A DNA stretch of 20,607 nucleotides from Apostichopus californicus (GCA_020650975.1 JAIPMN010023007.1:1-20607), one strand, 5' to 3'; shown: positions 8,605 to 19,262, counted from the first letter of the stretch. Notes: generated from the letters alone by a model not told the origin. Numbers and translations are program-made.

Positions 8605-8870
8605 TTGTGGTACTCTAGTCCTTACTCATACTGAAGCCTGTACTCGAGTACAATTTTTATTCATGCAGGTACTCGTACTCATACTGGGAGAACAGGCATA
8701 ACATCTGTACAATACACATGGTCCAACTCCTACTCAAGTTCGTGTACACTAGAGTACACTTGTGTGTACTCGTACTGGGGACTTTGTACTCAACTTGTAA
8801 TCTGGGGACATTGTACCCAGATTCAGGGTCTTTGTACTCAGATTCAGGGACTTTGTACTCGCACTGCAAG
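8605..8870. repeat. TACTC-rich degenerate satellite with a 21-bp tandem core
   Basis: The first part is dense in TACTC and GTACTCGTACTC. From 8805 to 8867 it becomes three 21-bp units of type GGGACTTTGTACTCAGATTCA, preceded by one longer variant (8778-8804). Because the unit is divisible by three, all frames stay open and give false seven-residue protein repeats on both strands. Confidence 0.75.
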
Positions 8871-8959
8871 TCTGGTAGGTCTAGCTGCACTAGACTTGTT
8901 CCGATTATCAGTGTACATAGCTAGTCTCTCAAGTAACAAGTGGAAAGAGATTTAATTTA

Positions 8960-10110
8960 AGTATTGTTATACTGACCAGACATATTGTTGCAAGGAATAA
9001 AGTAGACCGGTATATATACTGTATATACTGTGCATGGAGAGATTTGTACAATTATCTGTGAGATTTGTAAATTTATTATAAAATAGTTGAGATACAAATT
9101 TTTATGCGATTACATAAAAAGGAAGTATAATAATGTATGAGTGGTTCGAAAAGAAAAGAAAATAGTAACAAATAAAGGAAAGGAGACGATAGAGATTAGT
9201 AGGGAATTTTAATATAATGGATACCTTTTGCAACAAAGAATGTTCAGTAAAACATTACTAAAAAGTCTTAAACAATGTAATTTCTTCTGCACTTCACAAG
9301 CACAAATCGTAGATAGTTGTATCATTATTACCATCTGTAGGACAGCTTGAGTGGAATTATTGTTCCAAAGCCCCTTGAAGCAAGCCCTACCATCATCACC
9401 CACCCTCCCCCCCCCCCCACCCCCAAGCCCCCTGCATCATCAAATCGACCGTTAGTCCCAGTTAGGCTTTATTATAAAAATGAAGAAAGGTCAAATTGTG
9501 ATATTTGTGGTCTTTTTAGTGCGTATCCAGTGCCATATGGAGATCGTTAAATGCTTCATTCTAATGCTCACAGTGTAGTGGAATACCTTTTAGGTGTTAA
9601 GTGTTTGCTTAGCTTGAGCTTTACGGACCTGTCCAAATAAAACGTCCAAACATTATTTTGAAACTTCTTGCAACAAGCTGTGAATACAGTCTATCCTTTG
9701 TGCAAAAAGTTAAGAGGGGGTTCCCCTACTTTCTACCGGACAAAAAAAAAATTGCAAAATCCAAATTTATGCGATACGATTTGCAAGAAAATGCATTAAA
9801 GCCTCAGGGGTAAAAACATTCTGTTATAAACACTTGACTAATCATTCATTTTACTCATTTCAAAGAAAAGATGGATAAATTCTTAGTAAAACTGTCAATC
9901 TATTAAATTCTCAAATTACAAAGTGTTCTCAAATAACTTGCTCACAAGTGACTTATTTCAGCTGTGTATCATTTCTAAGGAACTCACTGTACAGTTTGGA
10001 GGTTCCGTGTGCCAATGAAGGCTAAGCCATCGACATTCAATCCTTCATTTGATACATCTGCTGGGTACAAAACTCACGTAACCTATCATGTACACACATA
10101 TCCCTGATAA
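8960..10110. other. AT-rich spacer, no gene recognised
   Basis: I see no supported exon. The only notable sequence is a C-rich stretch at about 9400-9430. The short open frames here have no recognisable domains, good start context or splice support. Confidence 0.5.
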
Positions 10111-10116
10111 TCTAAT

Positions 10117-10994
10117 ACTGATGAAGCTTGTAAGACATTAGTTCACTTCCTTGTGACATCAAAATTGGCCTGTTATGCCCTACTTTATGGTCCGACTCAT
10201 AAGCTTACTGACCGACTTCAGCGCGTTCAGAACTGGTGTCATGGCCATTTTGTCAGAAAATTACACCAATAAAATGTGACAAATGTCGATAGGTATTTGA
10301 GAGCGCAATAAAAAAGTCAATAATCATGAATAAGTAAAAAGTGGTAAAAAGCTGAAAAGGGCGCCAGCAGTCTATTTGAGTCCGTCAGGGGGGGGGGGGG
10401 GCTTCCGCCTCTGACTGTATGGACGCTCCGCCACTGGGCTTCCGGTTCATCACAGGTCCTGTTTCAAAATCCATTTATATACTAATAAGGTTCTCAATGT
10501 TTTAGCCCCCCCCTCTCTAGTGTCTATCTCACAGATCTTGTGCAAAAATATCAGCCAGCTTGATCTCTTCGGTCCAAAAACATTATTAACTAAACCCATT
10601 ATCAGAACATCTACTTGCGGGACCAGGCGTTTTGATCATTCAGCTGTGCATTTTGGAAAGCCAAGTGTGCAATAAATATTAATGAATTAAAAAAACATGT
10701 GAAAACTTAACTTTTCAGAGTTGCCTTTTATTTATTTCTGAAAATGTGTAGTTATTATATTTTTTAAACTTCATGTTTCTTGTTGTATTTTTTACAAAGT
10801 GCAAATTTGACTTTTGCACCTATTTGCCTTTTTACTATTTAATCCCTTTTTACCTTTTTATAATTGTAAGTTTAACATTCATTTATTGTTTATTTTCTAG
10901 ACTTGTATGTTTCATTGTAAAGGGTGTTAGCGCGATTTTTATATTGGATAAGGCGCTATGTAAAATCTGTTAAATAAATAAATCAATAAATAAA
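10117..10994 (+). mobile_element. 5'-truncated CR1/L2-like LINE fragment, interrupted
   Basis: From 10117 the frame reads TDEACKTLVHFLVTSKL, then LLYG and LTDRLQRVQNW, the C-terminal end of a CR1/Jockey-type reverse transcriptase. Homology resumes near 10437 with LPVHHRSCFK, YTNKVLNVLAP, YLTDLVQKYQPA and TKPIIRTSTCGTRRF. The break is about 190 bp, where roughly 70-80 is expected, so something has been inserted. Frameshifts and stops show it is dead. The 3' end is GGATAAGGCGCTATGTAAAA with an (AAAT)n tail to about 10994, which is where such elements start reverse transcription. Confidence 0.8.
10266..10436. mobile_element. Secondary insert inside the LINE, hAT-like right end
   Basis: This segment breaks the reverse transcriptase frame. 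It holds a G14 run near 10389 and ends in GGACGCTCCGCCACTG, whose reverse complement CAGTGGCGGAGCGTCC is a hAT-like terminus. It shares CAGTGGCG with the complete element at 19263-19607. I cannot find the left terminus, so the left border is approximate and the element incomplete. Confidence 0.45.
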
Positions 10995-10999
10995 GTACC

Positions 11000-12300
11000 A
11001 GACCATCCAATGTTTCTAAAAAAAATAAGGTCATACTGATTGCATATATACAATCAAGGATTCAAGGCCTCGTTAAATTATTTCCATAACAAAGTAGCAC
11101 TTTATGCTTACACTACTCTCATAATTATACTTTAATGTATGGCTTTTAAATTTTACTATTAAGGAGGGCCGTTAAGTTTTCCAATAAAACCAGGGACATG
11201 AACATTGATGTTGACCCTCACTAAGATCCACCTTGCAGTTAGTCAAAGTGAAATAAAACTAAACAAATGTCACCAAAACGGATAAGAAATGCACTGATAA
11301 TCTAAATACCACTAAATTGGAATTATTTCTGTGGTTGCCTAGAAAGTCAACCATGGTTTCTGATTATGTCTTAACGTTTTAGCTTGAAATTAGTAAAACA
11401 ATGATTTAGAATAAAACATCTAACAATATGGTGGGTAACCACGGAGAACGACATGGTCTGAATAATGAAAAAAAAATTTGTGTCAGGTTGATTTCTACGA
11501 TTAGCTTTAAATATTTCATCTCGAACATTTTCGAGAGAAAAAAAAAATAATTTATGCTTTTTCTTTAGCTGTGAAAGTATTTCATATCCCGGAGGTGATA
11601 ATTTTAAGTATCTAAACTATTTGATGATGAAATAACAGAGTAGTGACAGTGTGTAATTTCTCTTTAGTAGTTTGGCAAGTTCGCTTGGTGGAATACATGT
11701 GCACGAAACTGGCCACACTAAATCATGGTAATATGCTAAAAATATATTGCATTTCATACATCATTTAAATCCCAATTTTGGGGGTTTAATATGTGACAAT
11801 GGAATTTTTTGGGGAATTATTTCAGGAGTTAAGATCATCAAATATACAGCTCTAACAGGCTTAGTCCTCTAAAATTGTAAGTTCAATTGAGATGTATTTG
11901 TTTTCTTCTTCATTTTGACATGTAACAACTTATGGAGTTTAATTTATGCTAACTCGATCTTTACGTACTGTTTCTAGACACTCAGACTTAAGAAAATACA
12001 TGTACCCCTGAAACATATTTACTGATGTGTCTTAAATGCTTGATTATAAACATACAGGTAGGTTGTGTAATTGCTCTCCGCTTCATGTCATACAATTTAA
12101 TCCATGAAGGACGACAAGATTTTAGGATGCAGGTGTTCAATCTTCACACATACAGGAAGGGGATTATAATTTGGATAATTCTTGGCTTTTATTGTGATTG
12201 GATCTTTTGAGCAAGTTTCTCATATTTTGTGGAGTGTGTTGTACGTCCTACGACCAATCACCAACTGGACTAGTAACAAATACGAATCCACACCAAAATA
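11000..12300. other. AT-rich spacer, no gene recognised
   Basis: A few A/T homopolymers are present and no repeat family is recognised. A short open stretch at 12025-12210 has a plausible acceptor in front of it (CATACAG), but the peptide is not recognisable and looks like intron or spacer. Confidence 0.45.
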
Positions 12301-12312
12301 ATTACATTGCAG

Positions 12313-12405
12313 GTACAAATCTTCAAGTGCTGGGAACCAGATTCTTTTGACCAATTCAAAATTGCTGCTTTGCAATGTTCTTCGGTGGAATATCTTGAAG
12401 ATGAG
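12313..12405 (+). CDS. Possible orphan internal exon (31 codons), unrecognised
   Basis: TTACATTGCAG precedes and GATGAG|GTACAG follows a 93-bp stretch, open and phase 0 at both ends, reading VQIFKCWEPDSFDQFK, then IAALQCSSVEYLEDE. Composition is balanced and protein-like, unlike the low-complexity frames around it. I do not recognise the family and find no certain partner exon. A 37-codon open tail at 12542-12652 might follow, but in an unproven phase. It may be chance, a pseudogene piece or an exon of an undetected gene. Confidence 0.25.
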
Positions 12406-12406
12406 G

Positions 12407-14556
12407 TACAGTATTTCTGGTTTGAGAATTGAGGTTTGGTTCTATTCTTTCAGTGGTTTAGAAATGACTTGTTTCACCATAGCTGTAGGGCCTACTGAAT
12501 TGATGATGAATTTTGGCTTCACCTCCCTCAGTAGTTGAGAAGATGGTTAGATGGTCAGAGATACTGAACACTCTCATCCGTTGGATGAAAACATTAAGAG
12601 TTGGTCCTGGGAGCAGGAATGGGTGTGACAATTACATGCCTGCCTGGTAACTCTATATAAACTTCCATGAAAAGTGAAGACTTGGTACAAGCCGGTGTTC
12701 ATCCATGTTCTATACATGGATAGAGTTGTAAATAAAACTTCTGTTGTCTTTCTAATGATGGGGAATAACTAAACTAAACTAAATTAAGCATCCCATCATA
12801 GAACTCTCCTTCGGTCAGTACAACTTACAAGACGAGTTTGGCATTGCTCACACTTTGGTCAGATACCTACAAGCCCTCAAATCACAAGGGTCTCATAATA
12901 ATTTTTTTTTTTTGCTGGCATTTTAATTTGTAGAGTATTTCACTAGTATTAAGTTATTCACTATTATTATGACTAACATAGTCCCTTCCCTTGTTTGGTC
13001 ACAAAATTAATTCACCGTTTTGTGCGGCTGATCCTGTGTGTAATCCATCCCCTATAGAATGTAGGTTACATTTCAAGTTTTTGATGCATGTACTTGGTTT
13101 AGAGGGTGGTAGCCTGTCCATCAGGCTGACATAACGTGACAACGACAAACTAATGATCAATAATAGTACTTAGGCTAGTACTAGTAAGTTAGAAATACAT
13201 ATGGTACCACTGGCCCAGGTCATCTGTTTAGGTGTAACCAGCTTATGCCTAGCCTAGCTAATTAGTCTACTGTACTGTTACTGTTAGCCTAAGAAATGTA
13301 GCCTAACATTAGCTAATGTTGTGCTTTTGGTCGTCAAAAGATAAGATATTTTGATTACTTTAATAGCTTAGTTTTCTGATATAACTTATTTATAAAATAC
13401 AAGCAACTCACAAGTACGTTTAACTTCACTGAATGCGCCAGTTGTTATATGCTTGCATCATATTCAAAGTGCCACAACCTACGCCTTTACTTAGAGATGC
13501 TAGAAACTTCGCGGATTGTGAGGGAATGTCCCACAATTGCGCAACTCATAACAACAACATACCATTCTCACACATGTGTACGGAATGGCCCACAGTTGTG
13601 ACTAAAACGGATCTGCATACGGACGACCCCGGGAAACAACTTAGCTTGGTTTGTGAAATTATCCATAGCTTTTAGTAGCGTATTAACCAACCCATTCGTC
13701 GTTGTTATGGTTGTCCTCTTACCTATTAAAGTTGTCAAAATTACGAACATAGGCCTTTGCCCTACAGAACTAAATGCACAGCCTAGGCTATAGCCCAACA
13801 TATGTAAGAATTCATATGTGCCTGTGGGACAGTGGGCATACAGTTAACTAAGAATAAGGTACTCACTTACTACTTAGGCTGTTTGTGTTGGACACCGTTA
13901 GGCCAAGGACTGTACACTTTCGGAGGTATGAGCTAGGGCAAACCATTTCCCACTTTACACCCACAAAGACATCAAAAGAAAATCTCACTTCTTTGCATGC
14001 AATAAACGTGACCAGATATGAAAAAGTATGATCATAACTGGATAGTAGAGTGAAGTTATTAATATTAGTTTCATTCCTCTCTCATGCATATATATCAAAC
14101 CACAGAGGGACCACCCCACAATTCAAAAAAGGAAGGGGTGGTGCGCTGAAGTAGTTGTCACCCACTCCCATGTAGGGAGGTCTGGGGGTCACCAAGAGAA
14201 AGAAATAAACCTTCGATGTAAGAAGGTGAAATCTGAGGCATATTTATTTAATTAATAAATTAGGTCTATGAAGGTCAAAATGCAGGATTGTGCTAGTCAT
14301 CGTTTAATTTTATATGAGGGGTTTAAAATGGGAAGGGGTACACCCACACCCGTTCTCGCCCCCACCCCCCTACCCCAGATCTCTGGTTTACATGGTAAGC
14401 TTACATGATAGTAGGGACGTAGCTTATATGGATCAAGCAGAATGTGCCAATTTCTTTCATTGCCTTCCAACTTTTCTATTTTGCTTAAATTTTGACAGGA
14501 TTACCCATAAAATTTGGTGCACAGGTTCGATCATCACGTGAAGATATAAACACATT
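12407..14556. other. Spacer upstream of RSAD1; no confident gene
   Basis: CTATATAAAC at about 12651 and AATAAA at about 12731 are spaced as in an LTR or a compact transcription unit, but no LTR borders, primer site or coding sequence confirm either. ORFs at 13433-13675 and 14314-14541 are not recognisable. Near 14110-14142 is a small stem (ACCACCCC with GGGGTGGT). The RSAD1 promoter must lie in the last few hundred bases, but I cannot point to it. Confidence 0.4.
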
Positions 14557-15016
14557 ATGTTATCCAAGAGAAGAGAGATCCTTCATCTCCTGAATGATGT
14601 ACGATCTCTATCAACTTATATCACAAATGAGAACATCAAAGCAGAGGAAAAGCCGATGGATTCAAATCACGTCCAACAGGATAAGGTGGCAACCCTTTAT
14701 ATTCACTGGCCGTACTGCCAAAAGAGATGCCATTACTGCAACTTTAACAAGTACATTTCACAGAAAGTCGACCACAAGAAAATGAAGAAATGTCTCGTGC
14801 GAGAGACCAAGACCCTCTTATCCATGAGCGGTGTGGAGAGAGTCAAATCCATCTTTTTCGGAGGAGGAACTCCAAGCTTGGCAGAGCCTGGGACAATCTC
14901 TGCCATCGTGGACTGCGTTCGTGACACTGTTGCCTTGGCACCTGATGCCGAGGTTTCCATGGAAGCCAACCCTACGTCAGCCGAATGGTTTAGGCTGTCT
15001 GAATTTAAGACTGCTG
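14557..15016 (+). CDS. RSAD1: RSAD1 exon 1
   Basis: It encodes residues 1-153 plus the first base of Gly154: presequence-like N-terminus, iron-sulfur motif and SAM-binding GGGTPS. The donor is GCTG|GTAAGC. A second in-frame Met at residue 34 lies before the radical SAM core and could yield a form without the presequence. Any 5' UTR is probably in this same exon, but no clear core promoter is visible. Confidence 0.93.
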
Positions 15017-16919
15017 GTAAGCTGTTTCATTTCCTTATGATATTTGGGATATGTCACTGATAATGAACACTGCATGTGTCGTCATAAGGCAGACAATTCC
15101 GACAGCTGCCCCCCACCCCCCCCCCCCCAACCCCAAGGAGATTTTCTGTCATGTGAGATGACCTCGTTTTTTGCCACTGTAGGGAGAAATATGACTTTGT
15201 GTGTACAAGGACCGTAGTGATCCTAACCAGATGATAACTAACATCTATACAATTAATTCTAGGTATCCTATTTGGAGGAGGTCAAAGTTCATTTAATGAG
15301 CAAAGGCTCTCATATGTTGGTTAGTAGTCATCTGTTGAAGAATTTCTACTGAGGTAGTAAACCCTAAGTCTGGGTCACATACAAAGTAACTACACCTCTA
15401 CAAAGGTCACTATGCCAGTCCTATGCCAGCTTGAGGAAAGGAACATAAGAGGGCTTCAGTCCTGGGGGTATAATTTGGGCGCTCAGGGAAAAATGTGGGC
15501 TACATAAGAAAATACGATATTCTCATTTTCTCATAATTGACTTAAAACCTTCCATGCTAGGTGAGATATTACACAGTTAAATTATTTAAATTTTTCAATT
15601 TAAATTTTTCAATTTAAATTTTTCAATTTAAATTTTTCAATTTAAATGTTTTCAATTTATTTCTCATATGTTTGTACAAGATAAATACAATATAGGAATT
15701 TTAACATATGAAGGCCACTAGCAAACAGCAGGGCTGTTATCTCAGCTAGTGACCAAAGTATCAACCACACATCAATGTGCAAGCTTCTCCAGCAGCTTCT
15801 CAATTTAAAACATACCTGCATCCTACAGCAGATCAAAACAAAAAAACATTTAATACATTTTACATTAATACATTTTAATACATGTATGTTATATGTTGGC
15901 CTTTTTTACAAAGAATAATATAAAACTTTTTCTTGAGATGGCAGTGTCTCAACACTGAGCTTTAAAAATTTCAACACTTCACAGATTTGTTGTTAAAATT
16001 CCCACTTTTCTTTTCTTTTTCTGTTTTAGGTATCAACAGATTATCTTTGGGCATCCAGAGTTTTAAGGACTCATTTCTGAAACAACTGGGCAGGAACCAT
16101 TCATCGCTGGATGCCCTGAGAGCCTTGGAAGCGGCTAAGACGTTATTTCCGGGGAAAGTATCATTGGACCTCATCTTTGGGATACCGAACCAGACGTTGA
16201 CGGATTGGAAGGAGGATCTAGAGGGCGTCCTGAACATCTGCGATAACCACATAAGTCTGTACCAGCTGACGTTAGAAAGGGGTACTAATTTATTTAAATG
16301 GCACGAAGCAGGAGATGTTTCTCTCCCAGATGCAGACGAAATGGCAGATATGTACCAGACAGCCGTGGACAGAATGGCCGAAGCCGGATTCAGACGTTAC
16401 GAGGTCTCGAACTTTGCGAGAGACGATTCCGTCAGTATTCACAATCTGTCGTATTGGACCGGTGGACAGTACATTGGTGTCGGCCCAGGTGCTCATGGAA
16501 GATTTTCTCTCCCATGGGGCAATTCTGAGAGCATCGATGGCCAAAGGGAAGCGAGGGTACAGACACTCGAGCCCAATTCTTGGATGTGTGAGGTCGAGAA
16601 ATTTGGTCATGCAACTTGTAAAAGGGTCAAACTATCGCGACTGGATTCGTTAAAGGAATTGGTAATGACCGGTCTTCGTACAAACAGAGGTATAGCAAAT
16701 AGAACGTGGATGCAATTATCAGGTGGTAAATCTCTGATTGATATATTTGGAAATTGTCAAATGCTAAACTCTCTCGGCGAGAGGGGACTCCTGGAGCTAA
16801 ATTGTAACTCATTGCGAGTAACAGACAAAGGCTTGATCGTCTTGGACAGTATTATTCCCGATGTGTTGAATGGAGTAGATTCATTTTATGCTACAAAGTC
16901 GTCTATACGTCCTGGATGA
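14557..16919 (+). CDS. RSAD1: RSAD1, HemW-type radical SAM heme chaperone (mitochondrial)
   Basis: Two exons, 14557-15016 and 16030-16919, splice in phase (G|GT = Gly154) into 449 residues; human RSAD1 is 442. The radical SAM [4Fe-4S] motif is CQKRCHYC (C54, C58, C61) followed by NF. This is the CxxxCxxCxF form of HemW, not the CxxxCxxCxC of coproporphyrinogen dehydrogenase HemN. SAM-binding GGGTPS is at 102-107 and EANPTS at 136-141. The HemW-specific HNxxYW motif is HNLSYW at 291-296, followed by GVGPGAHGR. The C-terminal HemN-type helical domain includes MTGLRTNRGI. The family is known as a heme-binding chaperone that delivers heme, not as a heme-synthesis enzyme. ATG 14557 is the first after an in-frame TGA; the basic N-terminus before residue 45 fits a mitochondrial presequence. 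The gene looks intact. Confidence 0.95.
15110..15136. repeat. Poly(C) tract in RSAD1 intron
   Basis: C-runs of 6 to 12 bases are broken by single A bases. It is one of several long C or G runs in the window, and its length may not be exact in the assembly. Confidence 0.7.
15585..15655. repeat. 14-bp tandem repeat, five copies, in RSAD1 intron
   Basis: Four exact copies of TTTAAATTTTTCAA (15585-15640) are followed by one 15-bp variant (15641-15655). The joined units contain the palindrome AATTTAAATT, so each can form a small cruciform. The array lies about 375 bases before the acceptor of exon 2. Confidence 0.9.
16030..16919 (+). CDS. RSAD1: RSAD1 exon 2 (terminal)
   Basis: It follows a long pyrimidine tract ending CTGTTTTAG and opens with INRLSLGIQS, the canonical continuation of the HemW barrel. 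It includes DLIFGIPNQT, SLYQLTLERGT, YEVSNFAR and HNLSYW, and ends at TGA 16917-16919. All remaining coding sequence, nearly 300 codons, is in this one exon. Confidence 0.94.
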
Positions 16920-17144
16920 TAACACGCATTTATAGATATTTTCAGAATTTTGCCAAAATTTGGGGAATGAATCCAAGTTTTAAAGCATATGTTGTTTATT
17001 TCTCAGATACGTGGGTAGCTTGCAGTAGTTCTCTGTGATTCTCTCTCTGCCAAGTTTTTCTTACATGTGTTAAACGTGTAAACACAAAGATTGTCAAAAA
17101 CTTATGACTATCACACAAATGGATATATGATTCCAAAATGTGTA

Positions 17145-17150
17145 ATTAAA
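17145..17150 (+). promoter_or_regulatory. Possible RSAD1 poly(A) signal ATTAAA
   Basis: The variant hexamer lies 226 bases after the RSAD1 stop and is the first convincing one. It overlaps the TTAA at the left border of the 17146-18069 element, so the signal sits on the insertion target site. AATAAA-type hexamers further on (about 18505 and 18661) are alternatives. Confidence 0.3.
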
Positions 17151-18069
17151 GGGATATTCTGGTATAATGTTACACTTCTATGGAAGACAAAAATATTCCT
17201 CACTGTTGGGGAAAACAAAAAACCCACCTGGATAATTCCTCTCCGCTAATTTGAGAGATACTCTTGATTGAATGAAACGTATTTTGCCTGGCTAAACCTA
17301 CATTACTCCAAGAAGTCAGATCACAGTAGGTGATCTGTGATGTCATTCTTGTAGATGTTCATCAAATGTTTTAGTTAATTTATTATAATCTATCTTCTCG
17401 TCCATCATTTATCCTTGAAAATGTAATACATTTGGAATGTTTAGCTCAGCTGTCAATGTCCTCTGTATTAAGAATTTCAGCAAAATCCAAATCGTTCATG
17501 AAACAGAACTCTCCTATATGAAAAATGGTCCAAAGCTATAATATAATTCTACAAATTACTCAAACATGCGTGGACCAATTGCGCTTAAGGTTTATCACTC
17601 TATATCTTCAATTGACACTTGAAGCTAGTTTATCTTACTTCATCTTAAAGTCAGTGACCATGAATAATTAACACTGACTAGCCAGAACTACTTTCAGAGC
17701 ATTGAGGGTAATGAGTCATTGGTCGGGTAGGGTACCCAAGTTTTACGGAAAAAGTGGGGTATCTAGGACAGATTTTCTTATAGGCAAGATCTGCGCAATG
17801 TTTGTATAAATATTACATTCCCCTCTGGATAAATGATTTAGATATATTATAAAGTAAATAGGAACATTTTTAGCTCAAGCACCATCTTGATGCCATTCAC
17901 TGTGCTGTTGCCAAATGCATTAGAAACAATATCACCATATTATGAAAAAATTTATACCCCTCAGGCTTCACTATGAGGTTGTAAGTGTGAATCAGCAGAT
18001 ACAGAAAATATCCAGGATTGTTGTAATTAAAGCATGAATCAACTTCAGCCACTGAAATATACCCTTTAA
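17146..18069. mobile_element. TTAA-flanked non-autonomous element (924 bp)
   Basis: The left border is TTAA-AGGGATATTC and the right border is GAAATATACCCT-TTAA. The terminal inverted repeats pair as AGGG(T)ATATT(T)C, with TTAA at each outer edge, the target used by piggyBac-type transposases. No transposase ORF is present. The TIRs are short and imperfect, and TTAAAGGG could instead be the TIR with a TA duplication, so the superfamily is inferred. It begins in the presumed RSAD1 3' UTR. Confidence 0.55.
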
Positions 18070-18375
18070 GGGTGTGAAGACTCGCACAAAAAGAAACTTC
18101 TAATGCCCGTAAACTGACCTAGTTTCGAATGAGGTGTAACAGAAGTGTTAGACACCACCATCGATCCCAGAAAATACACACAGCTTGCTACCATCGGTAA
18201 TTAGACACTAGTGTACAGTCAGTACAATACCTACAGCATAGTGTATAAACGATACAGCGATGGACATCTCAGGTCCAGCTAAAAATAACAAGGTATCACG
18301 TTTCATTACTGTCTGCATTTTGTAGCGACACGAACAAAACGTCACTTGCAAGCAACAGAAAGTTAACTTTTTCAA

Positions 18376-18456
18376 ATGGCCGCACCCGGTTTGGGACGAG
18401 TCTTCAATGCCTTTAAGATTTTCAATTCATGCATGGCCATATTAGCATATATCTAG
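18376..18456 (+). CDS. Short ORF or possible first exon (26 codons)
   Basis: TTTTTCAAATGGCC gives a good initiation context, and the peptide begins MAAPGLGRVFNAFK and ends CMAILAYI before TAG. The preceding 60 bases hold several CpG dinucleotides and a CRE-like ACGTCA, unusual for this AT-rich neighbourhood. The Met-Ala-Ala-Pro start and the hydrophobic end resemble the first residues of a small membrane protein. No donor is convincing before the stop, so it may be a short peptide, a decayed first exon or chance. Confidence 0.25.
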   Translation: MAAPGLGRVFNAFKIFNSCMAILAYI

Positions 18457-18824
18457 CATCTTTTGTGCCACTGTAAAGTATAGAACAAGGATCCTTTGAA
18501 AGAATAAACAAATGGCAAATTTGAAAATGAATTTTTTGCAGTTTATTATTGGGGTTTGTTTTTTCATGTTCTTCATGCCCCATTTGTCTTGATCAGATGC
18601 ATGTAAAGTGGAATGAAACTACACAAACTGAAACCATGAACAAAACAATGGGAAATGATGAATAAACATGAAAAATTATGAATGCTTTCTTTAGTAATAA
18701 AAGATTTTAACCAGTGCACCTCTCTCGTAGGAATACTGTACCAGAATCCTGTGCGATCCAGATCTTAGTACAGATGGTGATGCATTTTATCGGTAACAAG
18801 CTTGGTGCAACCAAGTATACTTCT

Positions 18825-18903
18825 GCCAGGGTAGGGGGTGGGCACTTAAGCCACACTAAAACCAGGGATTAACCCCCCTCCCCAGCACCCCCACAGGCAG
18901 ACA
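18825..18903. repeat. Foldback repeat with TCTGCC...GGGGGTG arms
   Basis: TCTGCCAGGGTAGGGGGTG on the left is matched by CACCCCCACAGGCAGA on the right, with a small bulge. The arms enclose about 45 bases including another C-run. It could be a minimal foldback element. Confidence 0.5.
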
Positions 18904-19262
18904 TAATATTAATACGTTCTTCTTCTGGACAATATATTACATTGATTTATATTAAATACATACATCTTAAACTCCCAGTACAAAAATGGGTGTACGAAGC
19001 TAAAGATATAGTAAAACTATAAAATCAATTTATTATCAAAAGAACACAAAGCCTGTATAACAAGCTGTAACTAGAGGAAGGCAAATCTCTATTTGTTTAA
19101 ATTTAATGTAAATATATATAGTACATCATGAAAATCATATTAAGTTATATTTTAATTTGGCCAATTGATCATTAATAATGCAAATAATATGAAACGGCAA
19201 AAAAAATGGTCTTTTATTTGGCAGGAAGGATGAGCAAGATGCTTGTTAGTATATACTGTAGA

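Noticed and set aside
8718-8955. Overlapping Tyr/Ser repeat proteins on both strands
   Set aside because: They are translations of a 21-bp tandem repeat in several frames, with no conserved start, stop or codon pattern.
13433-13675. Plus-strand 80-codon ORF upstream of RSAD1
   Set aside because: It has no recognisable motif and no splice or promoter support, and an equally long antisense frame overlaps it.
15585-15655. CRISPR-like array
   Set aside because: The units are contiguous 14-mers without spacers, inside a eukaryotic intron.
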